DNA of 64,000 nucleotides from Gracilimonas sp046602855 (GCF_046602855.1 NZ_JBKINJ010000001.1:930001-994000), one strand, 5' to 3'; positions 26,022-35,748 are shown, numbered from the stretch's first letter. Made by a program: numbers and translations. Notes: generated by a model not told the origin, from the letters alone.

Positions 26022-26819
26022 ATGAATAGAATTGAAAACGTTTTTAAGAATAAGAAACCTGATGATAAGCTAATGAGTCTGTTCATTACCGCAGGTTATC
26101 CCGAACTGGATTCTACAGTGGATCTTATATTGGGTTTTGAGAAAAACGGAGCGGATATGATCGAGCTTGGAATGCCTTTCAGTGACCCACTTGCCGATGG
26201 ACCTACCATTCAATACTCAAGTGAGGTTGCCATCAAGAATGGTATCACTATGAATAAGATCTTTGAGATGGTTAAAAAGGTTCGGCAAAGATCACAGATT
26301 CCAATTATTCTAATGGGATACATGAACCCCGTTTTGCGTTATGGTGTGGATTCGTTTACAAAAAAAGCCGCTGAAGCAGGTGTGGATGGCCTTATTATAC
26401 CTGATATTCCGCTTGAGGAGGATGGTATTATTAAAGAATCTGCAAAATCTAATGATCTAAACGTCATACATTTGGTGGCTCCCAACACATCCGATGAACG
26501 CATGAAACTTGCTGATGAGAATTCCAGTGGATTTGTATATTGTGTATCTGTTACAGGCGTTACGGGTGCCAGGGAGGGGGAAGAGGTTACTCGGTCTGTA
26601 GATCGGTTCATTAGCCGGGTGCGCAAGAATATCAACAAAAATCCTGTTATGGTTGGGTTTGGCATCAAATCCTTCGGAGATGCTCAAGACATCGCATCAA
26701 ATGCCGATGGATTTATTGTTGGAAGTGCCTTAATTGATACTATCACAAAACATTATCCGAAAGATGGCTGGCAATCTGAGCTGTTCTCTTTCGTTCATTC
26801 ACTGAAATTTGGAAAATAA
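26022..26819 (+). CDS. trpA: Tryptophan synthase alpha chain
   Basis: 265 residues. Releases indole from indole-3-glycerol phosphate and feeds it to TrpB. Catalytic Glu48 and Asp59 lie in MIELGMPFSDPLADGPTIQ; ILMGYMNPVLRYG, GLIIPDIPLEE and VSVTGVTGAR follow. An open frame runs 69 bases further upstream, but the family N-terminus is MNRIENVFK, so this ATG is chosen. Last gene of the operon; no terminator is seen before the next gene 9 bases on. Confidence 0.97.
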   Translation: MNRIENVFKNKKPDDKLMSLFITAGYPELDSTVDLILGFEKNGADMIELGMPFSDPLADGPTIQYSSEVAIKNGITMNKIFEMVKKVRQRSQIPIILMGYMNPVLRYGVDSFTKKAAEAGVDGLIIPDIPLEEDGIIKESAKSNDLNVIHLVAPNTSDERMKLADENSSGFVYCVSVTGVTGAREGEEVTRSVDRFISRVRKNINKNPVMVGFGIKSFGDAQDIASNADGFIVGSALIDTITKHYPKDGWQSELFSFVHSLKFGK

Positions 26820-26828
26820 TAACGAGAT

Positions 26829-27932
26829 ATGAAGCGACTTTTTCTTTTTGGTTTAACGGCAATACTGGGGATCATGACCATTTCTTGTGATGGAGATTAT
26901 CGACCATTAGCGGATGGAAATACCCGCGAAGTTGTTGTAGTAATGGATTCTACAACATGGGAAAGTAAAACTGCCGATGCTATTCGCGATGTCTTTGGCC
27001 AATGGGTACTTACCGTACCAAATGGAGAACCATATTATGACCTACAGTTTACCCAGATCACATCTCAGGATCAGTTGGATCGCTTAAAGAAACAAAAGAA
27101 CCTAATATTTGCTGCACCTATTGAGGAAGACTCAAATGTAGGACGACAGATCCGGGGTTTATTGGATGATAGTATCGAACAGCGCGTCCGACAAGGTGAA
27201 AGCTTTGCTTTCCCGTTTCAAGATCAGTGGTATCGGGATCAATATGCACTGATACTGACATCTACATCAGACTCTACTTTGGCTGAAAAAATACGAAATA
27301 CCGAGAACTCACTGCTGTCAAACATGCTGGAAAAAGAACTCAAGCGATGGGAATATTTCGTTTATGAGAAAAAAGAACTCACCGAATATTCAGATTCACT
27401 TTGGCAAAACAGGGGCTTCAAAGTTCGCTTTCAACATGATTATATAAAGAATGTTGATACGTTAAACTTTATCAGTTACCGTAGAGCATTACCTCAAAAT
27501 GATCGCTGGATGTGGATTTGGTATCAGGATAACGTAGAGGACATCTCATTTTTGGATAGGGACTGGATAATATCAACACGGGATTCTCTCTCAAAGCATT
27601 TCATTAAGGGAGCAAGAGATTCCATGTATGTTCAAACCTATCTGAACAGGCCAGAGATCAGACCCATTGAATCTGAGACTTTCCAAAAAGGCAGATTATT
27701 GGCTTATGAAACCCGTGGGACGTGGCATATGGTGAATGGCTTGATGGGCGGACCTTTTGTAAACTTTACATATTACGATCCGGATTCTAAGCGTCTATTT
27801 ATGATCGATTACAATCAATTTGCACCGGGTGTTCGAAACAAATTACCGTTTGTACGTCAATTTAGAGCAATGGGAAGAACGTTTGAATCTGATTCATCTT
27901 GGACAACAGATCAATACAACCTGCCAAGCTAA
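26829..27932 (+). CDS. DUF4837 family lipoprotein
   Basis: 367 residues. The signal peptide ends in GIMTISCDG, a lipobox. The body resembles DUF4837, a family mainly of Bacteroidota and relatives: EVVVVMDSTTWESKTADAIRDVFG, then long charged helices, and RPIESETFQKGRLLAYETRGTWHMVNGLMGGPFVNF near the C-terminus. Function unknown. Because it lies 9 bases after trpA it may be read through from the trp transcript. Confidence 0.75.
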   Translation: MKRLFLFGLTAILGIMTISCDGDYRPLADGNTREVVVVMDSTTWESKTADAIRDVFGQWVLTVPNGEPYYDLQFTQITSQDQLDRLKKQKNLIFAAPIEEDSNVGRQIRGLLDDSIEQRVRQGESFAFPFQDQWYRDQYALILTSTSDSTLAEKIRNTENSLLSNMLEKELKRWEYFVYEKKELTEYSDSLWQNRGFKVRFQHDYIKNVDTLNFISYRRALPQNDRWMWIWYQDNVEDISFLDRDWIISTRDSLSKHFIKGARDSMYVQTYLNRPEIRPIESETFQKGRLLAYETRGTWHMVNGLMGGPFVNFTYYDPDSKRLFMIDYNQFAPGVRNKLPFVRQFRAMGRTFESDSSWTTDQYNLPS

Positions 27933-27965
27933 ATCACCTTAAATATATAGAGGTTTTCAAATATA

Positions 27966-28754
27966 TTGAGTTATCATAAAGGCATCATCTCAGCATTTGA
28001 AAAAGCTACAGATACATACGATGAGTATGCTGAGATACAAAATAAAGTTGCTGATGGTCTGATTGCCTCACTAATACCATGGAAAGAAGCAGTTCCATCC
28101 GGACCTATATTAGAAGTCGGATGTGGCACAGGATTCGTCACTGAAAAACTTATTCAACAATTCCCCGACAGAGAGATTATTGTTACGGATGCTTCTAAAA
28201 GGATGCTCGACAAATGTAAACAAAAGCTACAAAGAACAGGAATAGAGCATTCAAAGGTTTCTTTTAAGATCTTAAATGCTGATGATTATAATATTGAGAA
28301 GGATTCTTTTGGATTGATAATTAGTGGATTTACCCCTCATTGGTTCAAAGATACTTCTTTGGCTTTACAGAATCTTTCAGAAGGTTTGATTCCCGGGGGT
28401 TTTTTATTGTGCTCATTTCCGGGTAATCATACATTTCCAGGTTGGTATGAAAAATGTCTGGAATTAGGTTTACCCCATACAGCTAATCCATTACCTGACG
28501 TTGAAGAGATTGTCGTCAAACTTTCCATGGGCCCCATACAGATCGATTATTACGAAAACGATTTGTATAAGGAGTTTGAACATTCCCTGGAATTTTTCCG
28601 CTATTTGAAGAAAACGGGTGAATCTTATTCTATACTAGGCAAATCATTAAGTTATAAACAGTTTAAATTGCTTATAGATCATTGGGATAAAACGGAGGAT
28701 ATAAAAATGAAATGGCACATTGTATATGTGGCAGCTAAACGTGAGTTTGAGTGA
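27966..28754 (+). CDS. bioC: BioC-like malonyl-ACP O-methyltransferase (class I SAM methyltransferase)
   Basis: 262 residues from a TTG start. The N-terminal ISAFEKATDTYDEYAEIQNKVADGL matches the BioC opening (SF..AA..YD..A.vQ), the SAM loop is ILEVGCGTGFVTEKL, and LIISGFTPHWFKDTSLALQN with GGFLLCSFPG corresponds to the substrate end. BioC methylates malonyl-ACP to start pimelate synthesis for biotin. No other biotin gene is in the window, so the assignment is by similarity pattern only. Confidence 0.72.
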   Translation: MSYHKGIISAFEKATDTYDEYAEIQNKVADGLIASLIPWKEAVPSGPILEVGCGTGFVTEKLIQQFPDREIIVTDASKRMLDKCKQKLQRTGIEHSKVSFKILNADDYNIEKDSFGLIISGFTPHWFKDTSLALQNLSEGLIPGGFLLCSFPGNHTFPGWYEKCLELGLPHTANPLPDVEEIVVKLSMGPIQIDYYENDLYKEFEHSLEFFRYLKKTGESYSILGKSLSYKQFKLLIDHWDKTEDIKMKWHIVYVAAKREFE

Positions 28755-28759
28755 TCTTA

Positions 28760-29233
28760 CTAACGCTTTTGTTTAAAGAATTCTTTAAGTAAAAACTCAG
28801 ATTCGGATTCCATTACACCTTGTATTAAATCGATGCGGTGATTCAACTTTTTGTTAGAGGCAATATTGAATACGCTGCCACAGCCTCCCGATCTGGCATC
28901 TTGTGCTCCAAATACGATCGTCCCCAATTTACTCCATATGGCAGCTCCTGCGCACATAGCACATGGTTCAAGTGTAACATAAAGGGTACAATCACTCAGG
29001 TATTTTTCTGACATTGTTTCGCAGGCAGCCGAAATCGCAAGCATCTCGGCATGCGCAGTAGGGTCATTCAGCATTTCAACCTGATTGAATCCCTTACCGA
29101 TTATCTGATCTTTATATACGACAATGGCTCCAACCGGAATCTCATCATTTTCAAAAGCCTGCTCAGCCAACATAAATGCTCTGGCCATGAATTTATAATG
29201 CTTTTGCATTAACGGAAGTTTTGTGATACTCAT
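28760..29233 (-). CDS. tadA: tRNA-specific adenosine deaminase
   Basis: 157 residues. Deaminates A34 to inosine in tRNA. Zinc site: His61 and catalytic Glu63 (HAEMLAI), Cys91 and Cys94 (LEPCAMCAGA). Length and the VFGAQDARSGGCGSVFNI region are standard for TadA. Converges with bioC with only 5 bases between, and diverges from apt. Confidence 0.96.
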   Translation of the reverse strand: MSITKLPLMQKHYKFMARAFMLAEQAFENDEIPVGAIVVYKDQIIGKGFNQVEMLNDPTAHAEMLAISAACETMSEKYLSDCTLYVTLEPCAMCAGAAIWSKLGTIVFGAQDARSGGCGSVFNIASNKKLNHRIDLIQGVMESESEFLLKEFFKQKR

Positions 29234-29289
29234 TTTTTGTCTGACTGCATTTCTTTTAATTACCTTGTTGCGAACTTAATCTAATATTG

Positions 29290-29832
29290 ATGAAAAAAAT
29301 AGAACAAAGTATAAAGGATTACATTGCTGAAACGATCCGCACTATTCCTGATTTTCCTGAGAAAGGCATCAAATTTAAGGATATTACAACCTTGCTGCAG
29401 GATCCGCGTGCCCTTGAATTGACATCATTTATGTTGCTGCAGCCTTATCGACACAAGGAGGTTGATTTTGTGGTGGGTTTGGAATCTAGAGGTTTTTTAT
29501 TTGGAACTAATCTGGCGCAGGATCTGAATGCGGGTTTTATTCCCATTCGCAAGCCAGGTAAGTTGCCATCTAATACATTATCAGAAACTTATGCTCTTGA
29601 ATATGGAAAAGATAATATAGAAATACATGAAGACGCTATTTTTGAGGGAGCCAAAGTGTTGATTCACGATGACCTTATCGCGACCGGGGGAAGTGCTGCT
29701 GCTGCAACTAAACTAATTAAAAGGTTAGGGGGCGATGTGATCGGCTATTCATTTATCATAGAGCTTTCATTTCTTGAAGGAAAAAATATACTAAAAACCG
29801 GTGTTCCCGTCGAAAGTATAATTATAGAATAG
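29290..29832 (+). CDS. apt: Adenine phosphoribosyltransferase
   Basis: 180 residues. Salvages adenine with PRPP to AMP. Visible: IRTIPDFPEKGIKFKDITTLLQDP, VVGLESRGFLFG, GFIPIRKPGKLP and the PRPP loop VLIHDDLIATGGSAAAA. A TTG directly before this ATG is in frame but unnecessary. Confidence 0.97.
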   Translation: MKKIEQSIKDYIAETIRTIPDFPEKGIKFKDITTLLQDPRALELTSFMLLQPYRHKEVDFVVGLESRGFLFGTNLAQDLNAGFIPIRKPGKLPSNTLSETYALEYGKDNIEIHEDAIFEGAKVLIHDDLIATGGSAAAATKLIKRLGGDVIGYSFIIELSFLEGKNILKTGVPVESIIIE

Positions 29833-29896
29833 TGGAACATATCTCATTTTGATAACTACAAGTTACTGAACAGAAAATATCAGTAACAAGAACAGA

Positions 29897-30382
29897 ATGA
29901 GAATCAACAGAATAACTTACATTTTATCAGCTTTGCTGATAATAACGACAGCCTCTGCCTGTAATTCATTTGTTGTGGAAAATGTAGACTATTCACAGCA
30001 ACTTGAGTCAGTATTGGTCCCTGACGAAAACGGAAAGATCACCGATGTCAGGCACGGGATTTCCTTTAATGTAAAATCCTTCAAAGAACAAGAGTTTGGG
30101 GCTTCCGATTCCTCAAAACAGATAAGAGAAATTAGACTCATCCGAAATGCAGATGGATTTTATTTTATTACTGCAGATCAGTTCAAAAATGTTTACGTAA
30201 TGGAACCCGGTAAAGGTTCCCTTAAGTTAAAGAACAAAATCAATGTATCAGAATCTCCCCTGCAAGACCCGGCTTTTAATTTACGAACCTCAGGTGTGCA
30301 GCTTGTAATGAGGGATACCAATAAAACCATTAAAATGAATGAAACAGGAATTTTGGAAAATGAAGAGGAGGAACAATCATGA
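29897..30382 (+). CDS. Small predicted lipoprotein, unknown function
   Basis: 161 residues. Signal peptide with lipobox TASACNS (Cys22). The mature part is beta-rich with no family I recognise (ESVLVPDENGKITDVRHGISFNV, GFYFITADQFKNVYVM) and an acidic C-terminus. It overlaps the next gene by four bases (ATGA), so the two products probably work together in the cell envelope. Confidence 0.65.
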   Translation: MRINRITYILSALLIITTASACNSFVVENVDYSQQLESVLVPDENGKITDVRHGISFNVKSFKEQEFGASDSSKQIREIRLIRNADGFYFITADQFKNVYVMEPGKGSLKLKNKINVSESPLQDPAFNLRTSGVQLVMRDTNKTIKMNETGILENEEEEQS

Positions 30383-31608
30383 AGATGATACTTAAAGTAA
30401 CCGGTACAGTTATACTCTTAATTTGCACGACTACAGCGGTATTCGCCCAGTCGTCTGATTATCAGATCACCAAAGAATTTGAAAATTCCTATAAATCGCT
30501 CGAAGCGTCAATAAATAACGCTACTACAATTGAGGAAGCAGATAGCCTGAATAATGAAGTTGGTAAGCTAAGGAATACATATGCAGATCATCAGTCGTTG
30601 ATCGACCATGCATTATATCCCAATACCTTCTATGATACAATTCAGGATTTGATGGCCGAAGTTAATGAAACAGAAGAAGTTCTGATGATTATTGAAAATC
30701 AAGGTAAAAAACTTACCTCATTGAATGAACAGATCGCAAGTTATCAGTCTGAAATTGCATTTTTAAATAATGAAACAGACTCACTTAGAACTCTTATTAC
30801 AGAATCTCAAAAAAGTGAACAAAATCTATCACGTCTGGTAAAGCAATATAGGCAAAGGGTAGAGGAAAGAGACGAATTTGTTCTCAAAATGATGGACTCA
30901 CTGTTTGTGGCATATCGAGAACTTGAAATGAGTCCCGGAAGCAATAAAGAGATTGCATCCAGTGCCATAGCTATTCAGCAAGGAGACAATCCCCTGGAAT
31001 TTATTAATGCTACCATTGAGGAAAACATACAGGTTCTGAAAGCTGGATCATCCGAACTAAGTACTGAAGATTATCTGAAGATGCATACTATTCAGAAACG
31101 CTTTGCAGATACCTGGAATAAAGTGGGCAATGATCTGAGTCAAATTTATGGTGGTAGCGAATCCCGACAATGGAAGAATAAGATCGACGGTCAGCTTAAA
31201 GACTGGAGGGCGAGTACTTCCAAGAACATGTGGGATTCCATCAATAATACCCTTGAGCAAAACAATGTTGATATAGGCGCTTTTGATAATAATCAAAGCT
31301 TTTATACGGCTATTGAATCATTTATCGATAGCTCAGTAGAGGCTAGTGAAGATAAGTTCATAGGTGAAGGGAACAGAGATGAATTTAAATCCTTTTATGA
31401 CTTCTGGACCTCTAAAGTGAAAAATGAATGGGGTAATTACATTCAGGACGGAGAAGTACTTACCATGAGTCAGATCTCAACTATAGATGCCGAACTCATT
31501 AACTGGAGAGACGAAACCACACCGACCTCATTTGTAATTCCAATTCTACTAGGTCTGAGTTTCATCACTATTGCAGGATTGATCATAGTCCTTACCAGAA
31601 AAAACTAA
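30379..31608 (+). CDS. Exported coiled-coil protein with C-terminal membrane anchor, unknown
   Basis: 409 residues. N-terminal signal peptide (KVTGTVILLICTTTAVFAQ), a heptad-rich coiled coil at about 80-150 (VNETEEVLMIIENQGKKL ... QYRQRVEERD), a helical domain at about 180-380 with repeated W-N-x-D/W-R motifs, and a single C-terminal helix (FVIPILLGLSFITIAGLIIVL) ending in RKN. The topology suggests a periplasmic protein held by its tail in the inner membrane. I recognise no domain. Coupled to the lipoprotein gene upstream. Confidence 0.68.
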   Translation: MKMILKVTGTVILLICTTTAVFAQSSDYQITKEFENSYKSLEASINNATTIEEADSLNNEVGKLRNTYADHQSLIDHALYPNTFYDTIQDLMAEVNETEEVLMIIENQGKKLTSLNEQIASYQSEIAFLNNETDSLRTLITESQKSEQNLSRLVKQYRQRVEERDEFVLKMMDSLFVAYRELEMSPGSNKEIASSAIAIQQGDNPLEFINATIEENIQVLKAGSSELSTEDYLKMHTIQKRFADTWNKVGNDLSQIYGGSESRQWKNKIDGQLKDWRASTSKNMWDSINNTLEQNNVDIGAFDNNQSFYTAIESFIDSSVEASEDKFIGEGNRDEFKSFYDFWTSKVKNEWGNYIQDGEVLTMSQISTIDAELINWRDETTPTSFVIPILLGLSFITIAGLIIVLTRKN

Positions 31609-31636
31609 TAGTTTAAATAAACCCACGGTAGCCTTA

Positions 31637-31665
31637 AGCCGGACAGTCACCTTGTTCGGCTTTTT
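31637..31665 (+). terminator. Intrinsic terminator after the coiled-coil gene
   Basis: agccggac and gttcggct pair (one G-U) around a short loop, followed by five T residues, 28 bases after the stop codon. Confidence 0.8.
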
Positions 31666-32014
31666 GTGGACCTTGGTTTTACTGATTCCAGCAATCACTA
31701 GATAGTTATATTAAGTTAGGAAAAGAGAAATTACTATAAAGGACACAGAGGAATATTTAACCTTATCAGTAGATTGCTATTGAATTGACTCCTTAATATT
31801 TGCCTTATAGCATTGAGGAATGATGATTTTTTTTAAACAAATTGACTAAACAATGATTTGTGAAGAAAATTTCAAATCAGGTATTAGACATTTATGATAT
31901 AAAATACTTCTAGCTAGAGAGATAATGATCTTTTTATGGTCATTAAATTAATTTGCCCATCGTTAAAATTTCATATACTTAGCCTTAATCAGAAAGTGAC
32001 AATAAGATCTTTGC
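31666..32014. other. 350-base intergenic region without a gene
   Basis: A/T-rich DNA between a terminator and the QTMAN-like gene. I see no RNA gene or conserved leader. A small hairpin (aatgatc-tttttat-ggtcatt) lies near 31924-31944 and the sequence after it must hold the promoter of the downstream gene, but no clear box can be chosen. Confidence 0.5.
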
Positions 32015-33127
32015 ATGAATATTTTGGCAGTAGAGCCATTTTACAGTGGCTCACATAAAGCATTTTTGAAGGGACTTGAAAAACATTCAAGCCATAATAT
32101 TATTCCCATTAAACTGAACTATAAAGGATGGAAGTGGAGAATGCATGGTGATTCCGTCACACTTACGGAAATGACTAATCAAGTTCAGGAGAATATCGAT
32201 CTTTTGCTGACAAGCAGCATGACGAACCTACCTGCATTTATGGCGCTCACGAATCCGAGATTCTCCCATACACCTGTTATTATGTATATGCATGAAAATC
32301 AATTCACAAGGCCAATACCGGAAGGAGAGAATCGTGATCTGACCTATTGCTACATTAACTATCTGAGTATGCTGGTAGCCGATAAGTTGGTGTTCTCGTC
32401 GCAATTTCACCTCGATGACCTGTTAGGTGCATTACCATCATTTTTAGATAATTTTCCGGACGGCAAGCAATACGATACCGTAAACAAGATCCGTGATAAA
32501 AGTGTGGTAATGTATCCGGGTCTAGACCTGAGCAGCTTTGATGCACAGCCTGATACCAGAGAAGATAATGAGAATCCCGTCATAGTTTGGAATCAGCGGT
32601 GGCAATTTGACCGAAACCCGGCCAAGTTCTTTAGGGTGTTGAACCGACTAAATGACATAGACCTGAAGTTTGACCTCATTTTAGCCGGTGATACCCAACA
32701 TGAAAAACCTGAAGAGTTTGAAAAGGCTTGGCAGCGATTCGGTCAGCAGATCACTCACTTTGGATACGTTGATGACAAAGAGAATTACAGTAAACTTCTC
32801 CATTCTGGAGATATAGTGGTTTCTACTGCAAGTTATGAGTTTTTCTGTGTGGCCATCATGGAGGCCATATATTGTGGATGTCATCCTATGGTGCCCAATG
32901 AGTTACATTACCCTGAACTCATACCAAAGAGTCTTCATGATCCACTGTTGCATGCTCCGGTTTTATATGATAATGAAGATGATCTATTCCACCATCTTAA
33001 AGAGCTGTTAACCGGAAAAACTAAACCACTGCCAAAATCTTCACTTCAGAATATCAACAAGCACTTGGAGTGGTCAAAGCGAATTAAACATTTTGACAGA
33101 CTGTTTGAGGAAATGATTAAGCACTAA
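32015..33127 (+). CDS. DUF3524/QTMAN-like glycosyltransferase (tRNA-queuosine mannosyltransferase homologue)
   Basis: 370 residues. The N-terminal half follows the DUF3524 pattern of animal GTDC1/QTMAN closely: ILAVEPFYSGSHKAFL, the KGWKWRMHG basic-aromatic segment, LLLTSSMTNLPAFMAL, IMYMHENQFTRPI and YINYLSMLVADKLVFSSQFH. The C-terminal half is a GT4-type fold: PVIVWNQRWQFDRNPAKFF, ITHFGYVDDKENY and VVSTASYEFFCVAIMEAIYCG. The animal enzyme mannosylates queuosine in tRNA-Asp; whether the bacterial one does so is an inference. It is a single-gene unit, with no queuosine genes nearby. Confidence 0.78.
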   Translation: MNILAVEPFYSGSHKAFLKGLEKHSSHNIIPIKLNYKGWKWRMHGDSVTLTEMTNQVQENIDLLLTSSMTNLPAFMALTNPRFSHTPVIMYMHENQFTRPIPEGENRDLTYCYINYLSMLVADKLVFSSQFHLDDLLGALPSFLDNFPDGKQYDTVNKIRDKSVVMYPGLDLSSFDAQPDTREDNENPVIVWNQRWQFDRNPAKFFRVLNRLNDIDLKFDLILAGDTQHEKPEEFEKAWQRFGQQITHFGYVDDKENYSKLLHSGDIVVSTASYEFFCVAIMEAIYCGCHPMVPNELHYPELIPKSLHDPLLHAPVLYDNEDDLFHHLKELLTGKTKPLPKSSLQNINKHLEWSKRIKHFDRLFEEMIKH

Positions 33128-33274
33128 TCGGTCTGCGCCCTTAACAGATTAAAGTCCTCAGAATGACCTAATTTTATATGGTGACATTTACACCAAATTC
33201 AGTTTGAGTTATCCCTATTTTGATAATTTAAATGACGTTTCAAGCGCAAGAATTCCCGTTGACTTTAAAAAACC

Positions 33275-34810
33275 CTAAAACGGAGCATCCTCGTCAGGTG
33301 CCGGATTGTGGGGGGCAGGTGGTGGCCCACCATTTCCCCCATCACTGAGACTTGGGCCTCCACTATCATTTCCAGCATTTAATGAAGGGTTATTGTTATT
33401 TGCTGAGGTCAGATTCTCAAAACGAGCATAATCTTTGACAAAGTAATGCATCTTACTTCCTACAGGTCCATTACGTTGTTTTCCAACAATCACCTCTGCT
33501 AGTCCTGCTGTAGACTGACCTTCTTCTGTCGTAGTAATGCCGTAATATTCCGCTCTGTACAAGAACATCACAATATCAGCATCCTGCTCTATCGAACCTG
33601 ATTCACGTAAGTCACTGAGTTGTGGACGTTTATCACCACCTCGCTGCTCCACAGCGCGTGACAACTGAGCTAAAGCAATGACAGGAACATCAAGTTCTTT
33701 TGCGAGTCCTTTCAGTCCACGGGAAATAGTTGCGATCTCCTGTTCACGGTTACCAATATCTTTTGAGTTTGCCTGCATTAGCTGAAGATAATCCACAATA
33801 ATCAGTCCAATATCCTTTTCACTTTTCAGCCGGCGACATTTGGTTCTGAGTTCCATGAGGGTAATACCGGGGGTATCGTCAATATAAATTTCGGCACTGA
33901 ATAAACGACTGGCAGCATCGATGAGTCGTCTGAAATCCTCATCCTTTAAGGTTCCTTTTCTGGCTTCATCAGCCCTTACGCGTGCCTCCATGGTCAAGAG
34001 ACGTTGGACCAGTGACTGATTTGACATCTCAAGACTAAACAGTGCAATAGGGGTTCTTAAATTTTCGTCAGGATGCAAAGCCGCGTTACGCGCTGCTGTA
34101 AGGACAAACGCTGTTTTACCCATTGATGGTCTCGCAGCAATGATAACCAGATCACCTTTTTGCCAGCCTGCAGTCATATCATCAATGGCCAACCCAGAAG
34201 GAACACCTGTAATGCCGTATTCTTTCCCCCGTAGGTCTTCCAGGTACGATAAGGTGTCTTTAAGTAATTTTTCAACCGGTACGGCTGAACTTCGGCTTTT
34301 CTGATTGGAGAGATCAAAGATGCTTTGTTCAGCATGATCCAAAACATCATAAGCATCGGAAGTAGTATCATACGCATCTTTTATGACATCATTACTTGCC
34401 AGAATAAGGTTTCTTTTGATTGCTTTTTCTATGATTATCTGCGCATGATACTCAATGTTAGCAGATGAACTAACAGAACGGGTCAAATCGGAGAGATAAG
34501 TAGTGCCACCACAGACCTCAAGCAGATTATTGTCTTTGAGTTCATTTTCTACGGTCAGCAGATCTAATGGATTATCACGTTCGTATAAATTGGAAAGTGT
34601 TTCAAATATGTGTCGGTTGGCTGTTTTGTAGAAATCTGTTGGTTTCAGCATTTGGAGAGCAATAGTTGCAGCACCATGCTCTATAAGCATAGCACCTAAG
34701 ACAGCTTCTTCAACTTCCACAGCCTGTGGAGGAATCCGGCCACCTTTTTCTAATTCCTGAGTGTCCTTTTGCCGGTACTTATTATTATAAGACCCTGATT
34801 TATTCGCCAT
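33275..34810 (-). CDS. dnaB: Replicative DNA helicase
   Basis: 511 residues. The N-terminal domain begins with RIPPQAVEVEEAVLGAMLIE; the RecA-like motor has GWQKGDLVIIAARPSMGKTAF (Walker A), FSLEMSNQSLVQRLL, LIIVDYLQLM (Walker B), VIALAQLSRAVEQR and SGSIEQDADIVMFLYR. The last 40 residues are Gly/Pro/Asn-rich, a disordered tail. The neighbouring minus-strand gene upstream is separate. Confidence 0.98.
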   Translation of the reverse strand: MANKSGSYNNKYRQKDTQELEKGGRIPPQAVEVEEAVLGAMLIEHGAATIALQMLKPTDFYKTANRHIFETLSNLYERDNPLDLLTVENELKDNNLLEVCGGTTYLSDLTRSVSSSANIEYHAQIIIEKAIKRNLILASNDVIKDAYDTTSDAYDVLDHAEQSIFDLSNQKSRSSAVPVEKLLKDTLSYLEDLRGKEYGITGVPSGLAIDDMTAGWQKGDLVIIAARPSMGKTAFVLTAARNAALHPDENLRTPIALFSLEMSNQSLVQRLLTMEARVRADEARKGTLKDEDFRRLIDAASRLFSAEIYIDDTPGITLMELRTKCRRLKSEKDIGLIIVDYLQLMQANSKDIGNREQEIATISRGLKGLAKELDVPVIALAQLSRAVEQRGGDKRPQLSDLRESGSIEQDADIVMFLYRAEYYGITTTEEGQSTAGLAEVIVGKQRNGPVGSKMHYFVKDYARFENLTSANNNNPSLNAGNDSGGPSLSDGGNGGPPPAPHNPAPDEDAPF

Positions 34811-34930
34811 ATTTTAAACTGAAAACCTAATAATCGTGTGCTAATTCAGAATTCAAAAATAGGTATAAAATCAGACCGAATGGTGATTCTTTTTGAACAA
34901 ATTTTAAACACTGTTATCCACATAAACGAT

Positions 34931-35698
34931 CTAATCCGGGAGCAACTTTCGAATACCGATAAATACAGGAATAAGAAGGGTGTAAGCAATAAAAAAGGGT
35001 ATGATGAGATCTTTAAGCCCTGCAACAAGAAAAATACTGATGATGAGAAGCTGGAATCCCAAGCCAAATGTTGAAAGTGATGTCATGAGCCATTTAGGAA
35101 AATTTGATGACGTCGCGGCTTCACGATCTAGAGCATAGATAATCTTATCGAACATTCCATATAGATACTTATAGATTTTAAATAGAATGTTAACGTTTCT
35201 TTGATTTTCGCCCTCAAGTGCTCGTGGAACTTTATTTTCAAACACCTGACTTGTATTATCACCACCGACATGCGTTCTAAGGATCACGTAATAGTAGTTA
35301 TAGAGGGTGCCTTGTAGCTGAATACCTAAAAAAGCTAAAAGTGCAAAAGCAAAATGAATATCTGTAATACACCATATAGAGGTAATTATCAGGAGGTTTA
35401 ATATTATATCAGAAACGGAATCAAGATACCGACCTGTGTAGGAGGGCGTTTTTTTGATGCGGGCCAGCTCGCCATCGGCAGCATCTAAAATTGATTTCAG
35501 GATCAGGAAAAAAGCAGCCAGGTAATAATTTCCGGTTAAAATACACGCAATAGCAATTAAGCCGGAAATCACAAACCAAATCGTAACGTGAATAGGAGAA
35601 AATTGTGTTTCTTTTAGAGAATTTGCAATAATGCGAGCCAATGGCCTGCCATAGTCAGAAAGGTCAGTAAATTTATGCTCGTTGGGTAATTTTGACAC
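34931..35698 (-). CDS. CDP-alcohol phosphatidyltransferase family membrane protein
   Basis: 255 residues from a GTG start. The family motif is complete: DAADGELARIKKTPSYTGRY followed by LDSVSD, giving DG, AR, G, D and D. Several helices surround it. The alcohol acceptor is unknown; this is a second member beside PssA and is divergent from it. An inositol, glycerol or sugar alcohol acceptor would all be possible. Confidence 0.82.
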   Translation of the reverse strand: MSKLPNEHKFTDLSDYGRPLARIIANSLKETQFSPIHVTIWFVISGLIAIACILTGNYYLAAFFLILKSILDAADGELARIKKTPSYTGRYLDSVSDIILNLLIITSIWCITDIHFAFALLAFLGIQLQGTLYNYYYVILRTHVGGDNTSQVFENKVPRALEGENQRNVNILFKIYKYLYGMFDKIIYALDREAATSSNFPKWLMTSLSTFGLGFQLLIISIFLVAGLKDLIIPFFIAYTLLIPVFIGIRKLLPD

Positions 35699-35716
35699 TG
35701 TGGATTTGTTTGTGCT

Positions 35717-35748
35717 GACATTCTGAAGCTAAAGTGAAATAATCAGAA
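35717..35748 (+). repeat. Dispersed intergenic repeat, copy 3
   Basis: gacattctgaagctaaagtg followed by aaataatcagaac, in the gap upstream of the CDP-alcohol gene. It matches the copy at 41113 (gacattctgaactaaagcg ... tattatcagg) nearly base for base apart from a two-base insertion, with a decayed right end. Confidence 0.6.

Noticed and set aside
34838..35074. 78-codon plus-strand frame between dnaB and the CDP-alcohol enzyme
   Set aside because: Most of it is antisense to the 3' end of the CDP-alcohol gene, with low-complexity Lys/Asn composition.
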